Shown here in pieces: positions 11,106 to 23,850 of a DNA stretch of 64,000 nt. A program made the position numbers and the translations under genes. The notes beneath the pieces were generated by a model. It was not told where the DNA came from. It saw only the letters and a program-made list of their open reading frames with translations, and searched no databases. The number at the start of each line of letters is the position of its first letter. The stretch's first letter is position 1. Source of the DNA: Eudorina sp. 2006-703-Eu-15 (lineage: Eukaryota; Chlorophyta; Chlorophyceae; Chlamydomonadales; Volvocaceae); the NCBI GenBank assembly GCA_003117195.1, contig BDSI01000001.1:1873193-1937192 (forward strand), read 5' to 3'.

Positions 11106-14100
11106 ATGTCTTCAACACTTACCTCAAATGTTATCGCGACGTTTATCCTGTTGTTGCTGGCGAGCCCGCTGTTGTCCTTGGGTTCGCTGGAAGGCTTGAT
11201 CAAGGGCGTCCTGGAAGATGTAGATAGTAAAGTTGTCCAAGAGCTGCGAACTGTGATCCAGGTGTCAGCTTACAAGCGCCCTAGTCGTACCCTGAAGGAT
11301 GTGAAGTTCAGGACTTTCGCAAGGCATATATGTTCTGTTACGAACACGTCCGGTGTTAGTCAGATGATCAGCGAAGCAACGGCGACGCTCGAAGCCTCCC
11401 TTGCGGACCAAGCGTGGGAAGAGTACCATGTCATTATCGCCAGAAGGACGCTGATGGCGTGCATTGCCCTCCACTTGGTGTCTCAAAAGGACGCCAAGTT
11501 GGATGGTAATGTGGAGGAGAGCTTGGCGGATCTCACGCGATGGGTGCGTGCGTGCGCGCGTGCTTTACCACCGCCGCCTATCCATCCCGTTGCAAGTTTG
11601 CACACTGGCAACCGGAGCCCTGCTCTTCCCCTCGAACTGCTTACCACCACACAGCTGCAAGTCGTCCCCTCTATGACCACCGGGTCAGGTCAAAGAGACG
11701 AGCACGCGCTGGCACGCTGAATGCGCACTTGCGCAGAACCCACAACTCGGCGCTCCGCCACACACACACACCCCTCCCCGCCGTCTCGCTCCGTTTGGGT
11801 TCCGGAAACCGCCTTGCGCCGCCGCTCCCTCTCTTCCCAACGTCACGCACCCCTCCCCGCTCCCTCCATGGCAGTTCTACAACGCACACGTCAGTTCCGT
11901 GGCCCGGCGAGGAGTCCTCGAGCACCTGCACATCAGCAAGAGCGGCGGGACCACCTTCAGCGCGACCGCAGGTACCTAGCTACCTAGCTACCGAACTAAC
12001 TAACTATCTAACTACCTGCCTACCAGCCTACCTGCCTGCCTACCTATCTATTAATCAGCCCACCAGCCTGCGTAACTGCCGATGCATCTGCTCAACGACA
12101 CGTTTGTCCGCCCTTACGTCCTGCCTGCTTGCCTGCCTGGCTTATCATCCCACCCCCCTGCCGGGTCTTTGACTGAGCCCCCCTTTCGTCGTGTGTTTGG
12201 ACGTGTGTGTATGCGTACGTGTTAAAAGAAGCTGAGCCGCGAGAAGCGGAGTGTTTAGAAATGAAACCCGCCCGCCCACACACACACACACACACACACG
12301 GGCGGGTTGCATTTCTAAACACACACACACACAATCCGCTTCTCGCGGCTCCGTTTCTTTTACAAACACACACGCACACACACACTCCTCTTCTCGCGAC
12401 TCAGCTTTCTATTGCACACCTCTGGGGATGCGGCGCAAGTCCTTCCGACCCACTGGGATGAGCTGCTCATGAAGTGTCCATCATCGAAGTACAATCGGCT
12501 ACAGCTGGTCGGGTGCTACAGCTGGTCGGGTGCTACAGCGCCACTCCTCACGTGATTGCTGCCAGTGCCCTGTGTTCGTGACGCACCACAGTTCGAGTGA
12601 TGTGCCGTGCCGCTCTGTGTCGAACCGCAGATAAGAACAACTGCAGTATGACCGCGGGCATCGGCCAGCCTCAGGAGCTGGGGGACCTGCCGCGCTGGAT
12701 TAACGGGACGGCCTTCATGGGGCTCAGCAGCAACATCCGGCTCATGTGAGGAGGCGGGGTGGAGGCGGGCTGGCGGGCAGGGAGGGAGGGAGGGAGGGAG
12801 AGAGGGAACGAGGGCGAAAGGCGACCCACGGGTCAGTGACGCTTTGGGACCCGGCGACCCACGGGTCAGTGACGCTTTGGGGCCCGGGCGACCCACGGGT
12901 CAGTGACGCTTTGGGGCCCGGGCGACCGGGCGCCAAACGGTTGTAGAGGAGCGGGGATATTTCGTGTGCGGTGCTTACCGTCGCAGTGGGGTCCAGGGGT
13001 TGGGTGTGGGCCGCTGGCGGGCGCTGGGGAGCCTCGTCCTCCACTCCCGCCCGACCGCACATCCACTCGCTGAGGTGCGTCCCTCCGCCGCTGCCCCTCC
13101 CCGCTCCCCGCGGCCGCGCGCGCTGGGGTTAAAATGGTCGGCAGGTGGTCGTACTACAACACGGACGGCCGGGGCAAGCGCGCGGTCGCGTCGGGCTGCC
13201 GCGAGCGGTACAACTACCTGCAGTACAGGCGCCTGAACTACCTGTCCAACGAGTTCACGGTGCAGGGCGGGGAGGACGGTCTGAGGGGGCTGCGCATATG
13301 CCCTCAGGTGGTCAACGCGGTCACGCTCAGGTGCGGGCGTGTGGTTTGGGCGTGGGGGCGTGGGGGCGTGTGCGCTCACACCGGCAGGGATGTGTGTTAC
13401 CGTACCAGGAGGAGGTGCACCACCGTCAGTACGACACACAGACAGACTTCGCGCTTCGTCACGCAGACCGCGTCCCCTTGCCCCAGTCCTTGCTCCAGAA
13501 CCAACCCCAGCCCCAGCCCTAGCTCCAGAACCAAACCCAGCCCCAGCCCTAGCGCCAGCCCCTCTTCTCCTCCTTCTCGCCATTGCCTGCTCTAGCTCTG
13601 GCTTCTGCAGCAGTCGTCAAGCCACTTGGCCGTCACCCCTCGCGATGGCGCCGCCCCCGACGTCCCTGGCCCCGCCTGCCTCCCGCCTTCCTCCCGCGGC
13701 CCCCGCGGCCCGCCCCGCCCCCGCTGTCGCAGGCACCCGGACGGCCGCATCGTGTCCCACCTTCACTTCATGCTCTCGCGGATCAAGAAGCGGTTGTACT
13801 CGGTCGAAAACATCTTTGTACCCGCCGCCGCGGCCGATTTGAACGACGGCGGCGAGGACAAGGAGGGGGCGGGCGGGGCGGAGCCCGACCCGGATGCGGG
13901 AGATGTCTCATCCCCCGGTCTGAGCGGGGGCCTGGGGCTGGGCATGGGCCTGGGCGACGCGGCTGGCGGCGGCATCCCAATAAACGCGAGCGAGCTGTTC
14001 CAACGATTCTGCACAGCCAACCTCAGCGTGTGGCAGGGGATAGCGCCGACCGTCGCGGACAACTACATGACCAGGTGGGGCGACCAGGGGCCCGGGGACC

Positions 14101-15943
14101 AGGGGGGCGGGGCGGCGAGGGCGGCGGCGGCCGGGGGACGGCGGCGACCGGGGGACGGCGATATGCGAAGGGGACCCGCAGCGAGGGCGGGCTCTCTCCG
14201 ACCGCCGGTTGGGCGTTGCCGCCGGTGGTGCGCCCCTCTCGCCACCGGAATCCGGGGATGGGAGCCAGGGTGCAAGGCCCGACTGATGGGGCCCACGGGC
14301 CGGGACTTCTAAGCCTGCCGTGGGTGTGGCGAAACGTACCATGCCGTACCATGCGGAGGCATGGCGATACAGCCCGGCGTTCTATCTCTCATACACACTC
14401 TCTCGCATCCTCACCCTCTCCCTCCCTGCTGCAAATGGCCGTTGCTTTTATCACTGAGGCCGCCCCTCACTGCCCGGCCCATCGTGTCCCCTCCCTCACT
14501 GCCTCCTCCCCGCTCTCCCTCGCGGCTGCCCTTCCTGCGGCCCTCCCTGACGGCCTCAACAGATCCTTCGTCGGAGAGCGCATCTTCCACGCACCCGTGG
14601 GCTCCATCGGCGAGGAGCACGTGGCCATGGCCCGCCGGCTGCTGCTGCAGTTCGACTTGGTGTTTGACCTGGAGGCGGGGGCGGCGGCCGCCGACGGCGT
14701 GCTGGAGGGGGCTCTCGGCTGGCATGCCAAGATGTCGGAGGTGCGGTGTCGGGGGGTCGGGGGGTCGGGGCTCGCGGCTTGCTGTTGTAACCTTGCTGTG
14801 CTGTGGCGAGAGGGAAGGGATGGACGGAAGGTTCCGGCGGCTGCCGTGCCATTGCCGCCACGGCAGCCGCATCAACTACGCTCCAACCCGTCCAACCACT
14901 TCGAGCCCCCGCACAAGCCCCACCACATGAACAGCCCAACAGCAACGGCACCACCACCACCACCACAACAACAACAACAACAAACCGCCCTTCCGCTGTT
15001 CCACGTTGCCAACCCGACTGCGCACTGGGGGCGGGCCGGCCCCCACCCCGCAGGTCCACATGCGGTCCTCCACCAGCGTGTACGCCAAGCTCAACTACAG
15101 CACCGCCGAGTGCCGCGATGACGAGCTGGTGCGGGAGCTGCAGGCGCGGCAGGGGCCCGACAGGCAGCTGTACAGGTGGGTGGGTGGGTGGATTGAAAGA
15201 TCGATGGACGGGGGGAATGGGGGGCCAAGTGCGGTATTGGCAGTCCAGACAACAACAGGGGTTAGGCCCAGACCCGGCTCCCGCCGTTTGCCCAAAATTC
15301 CCACCACCCGTGACCTGCACCGCAACAACTTTTAACTCGCATGCTTCACGGCCTCTCTTGCTGCTGCCGTAAGTATACACTCTGTCGGGCGATTCTTCCT
15401 CGATGAAGGCACACCTTGAGCTGTCCTGCGACCCAAATCCAACCCCAACTCCGCAGCTTCGGCCGTGTGTTGGCTCTGCTGGACCGCATCCACTTCGCCA
15501 TGGCCCGCCATCTGGGGCTCCAGCCCGCGCTGGACGCCTCCGGTCGCGCGGCCGAGGCGGGTGAGGCTGCGAGGCGCGGGGCGTCGTGCGGCTTGCTGAG
15601 TGCGGGGTCGCAACAAGCAACGCCGGCCGCGGCGACGGCGGCCGCGGATGGGGCATCTGCCCCCGCGGATGAAGCCGCGGCAGCCGCGGACGGGACATCC
15701 ACAGCCGCGGACGGGGCATCCACAGCCGCGGACGGGGCATCCACAGCCGCGGACGGGGCATCCACAGCCGCGGACGCGACATCCGCAGCCGCGGATAAGG
15801 CATCTGCAACTGTAGAAGCCACGGCAACCTCTGATATGGCATCCGCAGCCGCGGATAAGGCATCTGCAGCCGCGGGTGGGGCATCTGCATTTGCAGCCGC
15901 GGGAGAAGGCACTGCAGTGGCGCTCCGACGGCGCCTGCTTTGA
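11106..15943 (+). CDS. Sulfotransferase-like protein A (tandem paralog 1)
   Basis: Eight exons: 11106-11543, 11875-11971, 12631-12745, 13145-13330, 13733-14074, 14563-14740, 15054-15175, 15457-15943; about 654 aa, all in phase. Residues 1-28 form a signal peptide or anchor. A conserved N-terminal module ends at residue 146. Residues 165-174 read HISKSGGTTF, the 5'-phosphosulfate loop of PAPS-dependent sulfotransferases (HS2ST/HS6ST-like, Sulfotransfer_2). Residues 279-287, R-HPDGRIVS, formed across the exon 4/5 junction, fit the 3'-phosphate motif RxPxxRxxS. A glycine/acid-rich insert follows at about 300-345, then the family block RSFVGERIFHAPVG and RRLLLQFDLV. The tail contains heptapeptide repeats AADGAST. 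Family knowledge predicts transfer of sulfate from PAPS to a glycan or protein in the Golgi; the acceptor is unknown. Putative ECM role is inference. First of three tandem copies. Confidence 0.85.
12223..12362. repeat. Foldback (inverted-repeat) element in intron 2 of gene A
   Basis: The left arm (12223-12278) starts TAAAAGAAGCTGAGCCGCGA and continues to AACCCGCCCGCCC. The right arm (12300-12362) is its near-exact reverse complement, with a CA spacer run. The DNA or RNA would fold into a hairpin with a stem of about 55 bp. A third half-arm (CTTCTCGCGACTCAGCTTTC) follows at about 12389-12411. The structure resembles a MITE or foldback element; no flanking target duplication was verified. Confidence 0.75.
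12826..12925. repeat. 33-36 bp direct repeat, three copies
   Basis: Three tandem copies of a unit with the core ACCCACGGGTCAGTGACGCT in intron 3 of gene A. The last two copies are identical and the first differs in length by one or two bases. Confidence 0.9.
15690..15795 (+). repeat. 21-bp coding repeat in the tail of gene A
   Basis: In-frame tandem repeats of GCGGACGGGGCATCCACAGCC, at least four near-perfect copies, encoding a heptapeptide ADGASTA. More diverged copies continue to about 15900 (ADKASA-type). The unit length is a multiple of three, so copy-number change preserves the reading frame. Confidence 0.9.
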
Positions 15944-16356
15944 AGCCTGGTGCAGCGGTACGACACAGACAACGGGAGCGGACGGGACAGGCCGCGATGG
16001 TTGCCGTACATCGTCCGGTGCACGTGGTTGGGGCCCACTCGTACATAACGAACTCGTGGCGATGCACTTGAAGGCCAAGAGTGGCCCGTGATGGTGGGCA
16101 TGCGGGTTGGCATCTGGGGGAGTAAGGAGCATGTGTTTTGAAAAGGAGCCCGCGCGCCCGAGCCCAAGGAGGGGGAGCAGGAGGAGGAGCAGGAGGGGAA
16201 GCAGGAGGGGGTGCAGGAGGAGGAGGAGGAGCATGTGTGTGTATCACTCTCCTCCGGACGCACAGCCGCGACGTCACAAGAGCCGCATGCAGGGCGCAAG
16301 GCACGTGCGGGGGGGAGCCGACGGGGGCCCTTGAAACGCACGTGCCGGCCCGTACC

Positions 16357-16361
16357 TGTAA
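16357..16361 (+). terminator. Candidate TGTAA poly(A) signal of gene A
   Basis: TGTAA, the usual chlorophyte polyadenylation signal, about 414 nt after the stop codon of gene A. The distance is normal for an algal 3'UTR. Assignment by position only. Confidence 0.4.
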
Positions 16362-17390
16362 ACTGTACGGCTTCGCGGTACCGGTGCTGCGTGTGTTCCT
16401 GGTTTCAGGGCTGCTGGGCAGTGACGACACGTGCAGGAGAGAGACCCGGGGCCGGCCGGGGCCCCGAGGGGCTGCTCGGTGAAGGAGGTGCATGACGGTG
16501 GTGCACAGGGGGGTGGTGTGGGGGAAGGTTTACCTTGGTTACGGATGGATGTTGGTGGCATCTGTATGGGGAGGTTGCTGCTGCAGGGAGCCTGCCCCAT
16601 CGTTGTTGATGTGGGTCGATTGTTTTCGGGTGCCCGTTCTTCGGTATCAGGCGCATGTTTGCGCATCAGCATTCACGTGCACCCATGTTCGTCTCGTGTT
16701 ACGTGTTCCTGAAATCTTCGCATTTCGCGTGCAAGCGAGGGCTTGCATGCCACGTCCTCCGGCTCTCCATTTGGCCCTCCACTCCTCGATACTGCGCGTT
16801 GCTGGGTTGGGAGGCCGGTCACGGTGTGGGGTGCAGGGAGGCATCTTGGCGATCCCGCGTCGGCCCGGCCGTTGCGGGGTCCAGTAGTTCGTCTTGCAGC
16901 TGTTGTCTTGGGGATGAGCATGCTGGGGCCAGCGCGCAGGCTACGCATGTGCTGCGCGCGGCCGGTTGGGCCGGTTGGGCAGGACTTGGGGCGCCACCAT
17001 CATGCCATGCACAGATGCACAGATGCACAGATGCAACTCAGCGGGAGCGCCCCACTCTCGACGAGTGCATTGCATGGGGTCCAGAAATGCCGTCAACCGC
17101 GCCAAGATGTCCGCATTGTTGGCCGCGGTGTTTGGGACGGAGGTGGCAGCACTCGGGGCGCTGGTGCGTGTGTGCCTGTGTGTTTAGAAATGAAACCCGC
17201 CCGCCCGACGTTGAACGATGCGCCCCGCCCGACCCACACCAGCGGCAATGCACTGCGTTGTAAACACAGATACTGTGTGTTTTGTTCTTCGGTGGCACGG
17301 CAGCGTGGGTGACCTGCAAGGGGCGTGACGTGACTGCGCTCCGAGGATGCCCGTTTGCAGGTGCGTGCGTGCGCGTGTGTGCATGTGTGT

Positions 17391-17440
17391 ATTAAAATAA
17401 ACCGAGAGACACGACTGGCGAGGACCCTAATTGCGCACGC
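17391..17440. repeat. Dispersed about 48-bp repeat, copy 1
   Basis: Begins TTAAAATAAACCGAGAGACA and ends GCGCACGCGG. An essentially identical copy lies at 25107-25157 in the next intergenic region. Both are preceded by GTGT-rich DNA. Confidence 0.85.
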
Positions 17441-17758
17441 GGACGAGTGAAGCCGTTGGCTGCGCATTGCCGACAGGCCGGGGACGTGTATACAGAAAAG
17501 AGGGGCGACATGCGATAAAGCAGAAGCAAAGACAGTGTGTCCCCGTAATGGAGAGTCGCGGCTGTGCGGGCGGCTTACGCGGGGCGGCGACGGACATGCA
17601 AGGGACAGCAGGACCCGACCCAGCCCGAGGTCAAACCGGTTGCTGGAGATGCAGCTGGGGAGGAACGTCGAGATTACGGTGCCAGCGTCCGGGCATGTGT
17701 GCATGTATGCGTGTGTTACTTCGGAGCGCGCGTGACACGGATTCATGTGTGTATCATC

Positions 17759-17795
<37 letters not shown>

Positions 17796-19442
17796 ATGCG
17801 ACAACCCGACACAGATTCGCGCGCAACCAAGCAAGGGCGCGGTGCAATGCACTGCGTATGCTGCAGCGCAGCTAAAACTGCTGGTGTCCCACTGCTGGTC
17901 GATTGATCGCGTTGCCGGGAGTGCTGTTGCAGTCCTGACGCGCGCGGGGCCGGGGTTGAGGGTGCGGTGCACGGTCGCGCTGGTTTCGGGGTGACGCGGG
18001 TTACCGCTTTTCATATTTGGGGGGTCGGGGTTTGCTTGTCACATGTCCGAGACGAACAGACCATGAATGCGGCCATCAGCTTGCGCTGGGTCGCGTTGGG
18101 TGACACAGCAGCCATCTACGCACACGGTGCACCATGACGGGACGAGCGTACGGACGTTGGGTTAAGGATGTCTCTTCCGTGGCGTCCGGTCGTGATTGGG
18201 AACAATTTGTCATCCGGTTTGGCCGACGTGTTGCGCGACCCGGAGACAGAGGGTTTGTGACTTTGTGTACTGCTTGGAGCAGGGTCAGAGGTGTTGTTAC
18301 AGTGGACGCATTGCATCGTGGGGCGCGGTTCGGTGCGCGGCGCCGCGTGGCTGTGGTGCGCGGTGGCCGTGGTGGGGACTGCTGAAGAGCGCATCCAGGT
18401 GCCGTACCGTACGGTACGGACTGTACGGCATTTTTGCAGTGAGGTGGGGCATGTTGCGCGAATCACTGAGCATGACGCCCGACTGTGTGCCCTGTGTGTG
18501 CCCTGCCCGGCTGGCAGGGCAGGGGCATGCACGGGAGGGCTGATATTGAGCGCTAGACGAGGAAGTGGCCTGCTCTGCCTTGCTTTGCACAGCGTGTCTA
18601 AGCTCTCATGGACCCCGCGGGCCATCGGTGACAGACAAAGCCTTGTGATCACACACTGGGATTGGAAAACCGCGGCCCACATGCTGGTCGCGCCGCAGGG
18701 TACCGTTGCTCTAACGCCGGGTTACAGCGTACATCCCAACGCCTCCGCGGCATGCTGTGCGGGGTCTCCGATTTTGACTTCCACTGTCACCCGGCGTTGC
18801 AGTTGCGGTAATGCTTCACAGCGGTCAGAGGGGGCTCCAGACCGGAGAGGAGGTCGAGGGAGGTCGCATTAAACGGGCGGTGCTAGTGCGTCGTGCGCCC
18901 GAAACAGTGCAAACACTTGGACGCGGCTTGCACGACTGGGTATACCGGTTGTGGATGCGCATAAATGACCGCTGGCATCGTGAATGAATGAATGAATGAA
19001 CATGCTGGCATCGTGTCAGGGTGCCTCTCCTTAAAGTGGGTAGCAGCGATGGTTTCAGCGGCTTCAGCGGGCGAGGGGTGTTGCTCTGGCAGAGTCTGAC
19101 AGGGTGTCTGACAGCCTGCTATTCACCTGTTGACAGGAGTATCCGGCGCTGACCTCAGGCCATGTCAGATCTTTTTACAGTATCGGCGCCCGCAAGCTGT
19201 TCCCAGGGTTCAAGCCTTTCCTTGATAGTTGTCCGATGTATCTGTAGGCGTGGCTCCGACCGGATGATGCCGCCAGCACATATCACGCACAGCGGCCTGT
19301 AGAGACGTGTAGAGAGCATGCGTGCGCGCGACACGCATTACGAATATATTTTCCGTACGATTGAGTCAACGTTTGTGAAGTTACCATCCCAAATGGTGCG
19401 AAGTGTGACGCCAATCGCAACGCTTAGGTATATTGTTGTAAG

Positions 19443-19451
19443 GTTTATATG
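19443..19451 (+). promoter_or_regulatory. Possible TATA-like element of gene B
   Basis: GTTTATATG about 120 nt upstream of the gene B start codon, in the AT-richer block that precedes exon 1. Position is compatible with a core promoter, but AT-rich DNA yields such matches by chance. Confidence 0.25.
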
Positions 19452-19569
19452 ATCGAATTGATTACCTTTAACGATGAAGTCTTAACAACTAAATGGACTG
19501 GTTTTGGGCTTCTTGGGCTTTGTTGGTTGAAGATGTCGTTTTGGGTGAGAAGAACACAAATGTATTGAG

Positions 19570-22500
19570 ATGTTTGTGGGTATAATATTAGCGCTTCTCC
19601 TGGCGAGCGCGACGGCGGGTACACTTCAGCAGGTGCTTACAGACCAAGTGCAGCACTATGGCAACGTGACGGAACTTAAACAGCAGCTTCAGTTAATTCT
19701 TGACGAGTCACGCGCGCTGCTGAAAAGCCATGCAGCTGCAAAGCTGCAACCTCGGCGTTTCCTAATGGAGGAGTTGCAGCAACGGCGATTTCTCTTGGAG
19801 GAGGCGGATTTTAATTTTGAAGAATTTCATAGCAGCGTCTTGAAATCTCTCGAGGTTCTGGAAAGCGTCGCCGATGAGCACCCCGTGCTGCTGATTCTTT
19901 CCCGGAGGGCGTACCTTGCGTCAGTCGCTCTGCACTGTACGTTGATGGGCCAAAATGTGTTGAGCGGCGCGCTGGAACAGAAGCTGGCGGATGTCGTTGC
20001 CGAGGTACGCGCCGAGATGGGGCGTTGGTACGAGCATCGCACTCCCCTCACTCTCACCGACACGCCCTCCGCCGCCTTGCCTGTCTGCAGTTCTACCGCA
20101 TACATGTAATGTCTGTGGTGCGCAAGGGGCTCCTCGAGTATCTGCACATCAGCAAGAGCGGCGGGACGAGCTTCAGCGCCGCTGCAAGTGAGTACCCGAG
20201 CGGGTCCTCGAGGGACCGCGGGGGAAGGGGCGGGGCGCGGAAGGGAGGGGTACGGAGGCATGCGAGCAAATCGTACGGCACGGTAATTCAATGGCTGTCG
20301 CGCATCAACGCCCCCGATCCCCACATCGAACCTTTTTACCCTGAACCCGTATCGGGCTTGGAACACTCCCAACCGGTGGCGCCCGGTAGGTAACCCGGAG
20401 GTCACGGATCACAACAGTAGCGGCGGGAGGTGATGGGAGATGGAGGGGGAGTTTGCGACTCTTGTGTCCGCCATCGTCCCGTGTACTGCCTCCATGTTCC
20501 CCCTCGTGGGGGTTGGTGCCTTGCATCGCCATGACCCCCTTCCCGCCATGACCCCCTTGCTCTCCCGGCCCTGCGCTGCACCGGTCTCAGAGCACAGCAA
20601 CTGCAGCATGGCCCGGGGCATCGGTCAGCTCGAGTCGCTCGGGGACATCCCGCGCTGGATCAATGGGAGCGCGTTTGAGGAGATCACGGGCGGCACCGAA
20701 ATCATGTAGGTGGAGGGCACGTGGGGGAGGGCATGTGGGGGGAGGGCATGTGTGTGTGTGTGTGGAGGAGGGGGGGACCCTTGGGGCACCAACCCGGCAA
20801 CCACCTCGGTACCGGGCTGTGTGGGCGGGGCCCTGCGGAGTCGTCGGCTGCCTCCGCCGCTCCTGCACTCCTCCGCAGCGACGGCTCTCTCGACCCTTTT
20901 AATGGCTAGGGCCCTGCCTGGATCACCCTCGCGGTGGAGGACAGGGCGTGGGAAAGGCGGCTGTTGAGGCCCAAATTTCACGATCGGGAATGTACAGGTG
21001 CGCCCTACCTGCTCCATCCCATTCCACCACACCCCGCCCTACCCCGTGGGATTGCCTTTCTAACCACCACCACCCTGCCCTTACCCGGTCTGGTTCACCT
21101 GAGTTTGTCTGCTGGTCAGCCCTGCACTTGCTCGACCCCGCCCCGCGCCCCGGCCTACGCCCACTGCATCCCATCCCACCCCGCCCCGCCCCGCCCCGGC
21201 CCCAGGTGGTCGTTCTACAGCACGTCGGGGCGCCCCGCCAAGGGCCGGGACTGCTCGCGGCGGCTGTCGCATCTGTCCGCCGAGGGCTACAGCTACGTGT
21301 CCAACGAGTTCACGCTGCACGGCGGCTCGTCCGACATGCGCCGGACCCACATCTGCCCGCAGGCGGTCAACGTGGTGACCATGAGGTGGGGGGGGGGGGA
21401 GGGGGAGGGGGAGGGGGAGGGGGAGGTGGAGGGGGGAGGGGGAGGGGGGAGGGAGGGGGGGGAGGTGGGGGGGAGTGGGGGAGGGGGGGCTGAGCTGCTG
21501 GCCGTGAAATTACCTACCTACCCACCTGCCTTCCTGCCTACCTACCTACCTAACAAACTACCTACCTACCTAACAAACTACCTAGACCTCCGTGCCCCAT
21601 CGCTTGGGCTCCCTTACGCCCGTATCCTGCAGCCAGCTCATCGCTACCCTATACTCAGCTAGTAGAGCTTGTGGTTTGGGTTTGTCTTTTCAATTTTGCT
21701 CCATATCTCATACCCCCTACCTACCTACCTACCTACCTACGTACCGACTACCTCCCCTCCCTCCCCAGGAACCCGGATTCCCGGTTGGCCTCCCACTTGC
21801 ACTACATGTTGGCGCGCTTCAAGAAGCGCATCCGCGGCAAGCACGGCGCCGACCCCGAGGCGTTTGAGATCTTCTGCTCCGGAACCCAGCGGGTGTGGGA
21901 CCGAGTGGCGCCCACGGTGGTGGACAACTACGGCGTCCGATCGTTTGTGGGCGAGCGCGAGTTCCACGCACCCGTGGGCTCCATCGGCGAGGAGCACCTG
22001 GAGGTGGCCCGCCGGCTGCTGCTGCAGTTCGACTTGGTGATGGATCTGGACGCGGGGGAGGCGGCGGCGGACCTGGTGCTGAGGCAGGGGCTGGGCTGGA
22101 ACGTCTCCATGGCGCAGGTGCGGGGGAAAGCCTTTTGAGATCTTGGGGGACTGCTCATCCTGTACGGTGAACCCGTACGGCACGTACGGTGTGCCGTACG
22201 CGCCCGGTCATCCAAGGGACGGGCATACCTCCGAGCCGTGTATTGCTCTGGTCTGGCCCCTCTTGGTCTGAACCCCCCCGTGGGCTCCGGCCGCCCGGCG
22301 CAGGTGCACGTCCGCAGCTCCTCGCAGACTTTCAGCAAGCTCAACTACAGCAAGGAGGAGTGTCCCAACGATCGGCTGCTGCGGAAGCTGCTGCCGAGGC
22401 AGGAGCCCGACAGGCAGCTGTACAGGTGGGTTTGAGCGGGGGTCGTCGGGTGGGGTCGTTGGGTACGGCACGTGACGGACGCGTTGGGCCCGCCTTGGGC

Positions 22501-23850
22501 ACGGGATCTGGCACGGCGAGCAAAGTCGACAGGGCTTCACCGCCACTCCTGCTACCTGAGTCACTGCAGCTACTGTCATCGTTGACTAAGCTGACGCACA
22601 CAACATAACTATTCTTCTTCTTCTTGAGCGATGACAGTGCTGTATGTGGAATGACTCCAACCACCAACATTGTACCGGGGGCACCGAGGTACCGCTTTTG
22701 TACGGGGTACCGCTTTTGTACGGGGTACCGCTTTTGTACGGGGTACCGCATTTTGTACGGGGTACCGCTTTTGTACGGGGTACCGCTTTTGTACGGTGTA
22801 CCGACGCGAACGTCCTGCCTCCCGGGCGCCTGTATGTGACTTTGAAGGCACCGATCCATTAAGCTGCGCCCACACACCTCAAACCGCAAGCAAGCAAAGA
22901 GCGGCGCTTTGCGAGGGCGTCGACCCAAACAGCAGCCGCGGGCGCGCGACACGTGGGTCACACTCGGCATTTACACACACGTTTCCCGCGCTAGCCCATC
23001 CACGCACTATGCTCCCTTTCTTCGCCTGTGCTTACGTCCGCCTTCCCTGCCTCGCCTGTCCTCCCGCATAATTTCTTTCATCGACATCGCGGCGTCGTAC
23101 TTGGCCGCATCTATCTTCCTCTTCCATATCCCTACAGGTAATGTTTCCGCTGCGTCCGTCCGTCCGTCCGTCCGTTTTCCCCTAGTTCCCTGTTGATGTA
23201 CGCGTGCTTGCATCGCGCACTGGTGGTGGCGCGGTCGTCATCCTTGGCTGTCTGTTTGTTCGCCTTGTGTCGCATGTGTCGCATATGGTCAGTACATCGC
23301 CGGTCCTTTGGTAAGTATGTGAGCTGGGTGCTGTTCTGGGCGGGCTTGACATTAAGCACACGTTTCCCCTCCGCCCGCCTGGGCACAAAACCGCAGCACG
23401 GGCCGCACGCTGGCCATGCTGGACACGGTCTTCCTCGCGGTGGCGAAGGCGGTGGGACTGGACCCTGAAGCTATCGCCGAGGCCTTTCTGAGCGGCGCGG
23501 GCGCCAAAGCTAGCGCCGGTGGCCGGGCCGGCACGGCGGACAGCGCGCGGTGGAGCAGCGAGCGCGTCGGGGCCCCTACCTGCGGACTGCTGCGCACGGC
23601 GGCCGGTTGGCAGCCGCTGCCGGACCCCGCGGCGGAGGCCGCCGTGGATGCCATTGCGGCCACGGGGTCCGCGGCCGCGGAATCCCCGCGGGAAGTCAGC
23701 GAGCGAGGTGGTGAGCGGCGGGACCGCAGCGCGCGGGAGGGGGGGCGAAGCACGCGGGAGGGGGCGCGGGGGCCGCCGCGGAGACCCCGCAGCAGCGACG
23801 CAGCGCGGCGAGCGGCGGCGGGGGACGGCAGGAGGAAGCGGGTGAGGTGA
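19570..23850 (+). CDS. Sulfotransferase-like protein B (tandem paralog 2)
   Basis: Seven exons: 19570-20004, 20091-20187, 20591-20705, 21206-21385, 21769-22117, 22304-22425, 23397-23850; about 583 aa. Residues 1-17 (MFVGIILALLLASATAG) are a clear signal peptide. The N-terminal module (to 145) is rich in L, Q and E and probably helical. Residues 164-173 read HISKSGGTSF (5'-PSB loop), and 276-284 read R-NPDSRLAS (3'-phosphate motif), the closest copy to the textbook RNPxxRxxS. The region RSFVGEREFHAPVG to RRLLLQFDLV is contiguous with the previous block in one exon, so the intron present at this point in A, C and D is absent. The C-terminal 100 residues are Ala-rich, then strongly basic (RR, GGR). 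Expected role, by family, is PAPS-dependent sulfation in the secretory pathway; acceptor unknown. Confidence 0.85.
21386..21485. repeat. G-rich tract in intron 4 of gene B
   Basis: Starts at the splice donor: long GGGGGAG repeats for about 100 bases, followed by CTAC/CCTA repeats (about 21510-21590 and 21715-21742). The G-runs on the sense strand could form quadruplexes. Confidence 0.85.
22690..22802. repeat. 18-bp minisatellite in the last intron of gene B
   Basis: Six copies of TACCGCTTTTGTACGGGG, one with a one-base insertion. The intron (22426-23396) is the longest in this gene. Confidence 0.9.

Larger units (their letters stand above)
15944..19569. other. Intergenic region between sulfotransferases A and B
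   Basis: About 3.6 kb without a convincing gene. The left part is GC-rich with scattered CA/GT tracts, copies of the AAACCCGCCCGCCC motif (around 17185-17207) and a GTCT repeat at about 17759-17793. The last 500 bases before gene B are clearly AT-richer and should hold its promoter. Short open frames here match nothing recognised. Confidence 0.6.

Noticed and set aside
14556..16493. A 645-aa open frame on the minus strand
   Set aside because: It is the antisense shadow of exons 6-8 of gene A, kept open by high GC content; the sense strand carries the conserved motifs.
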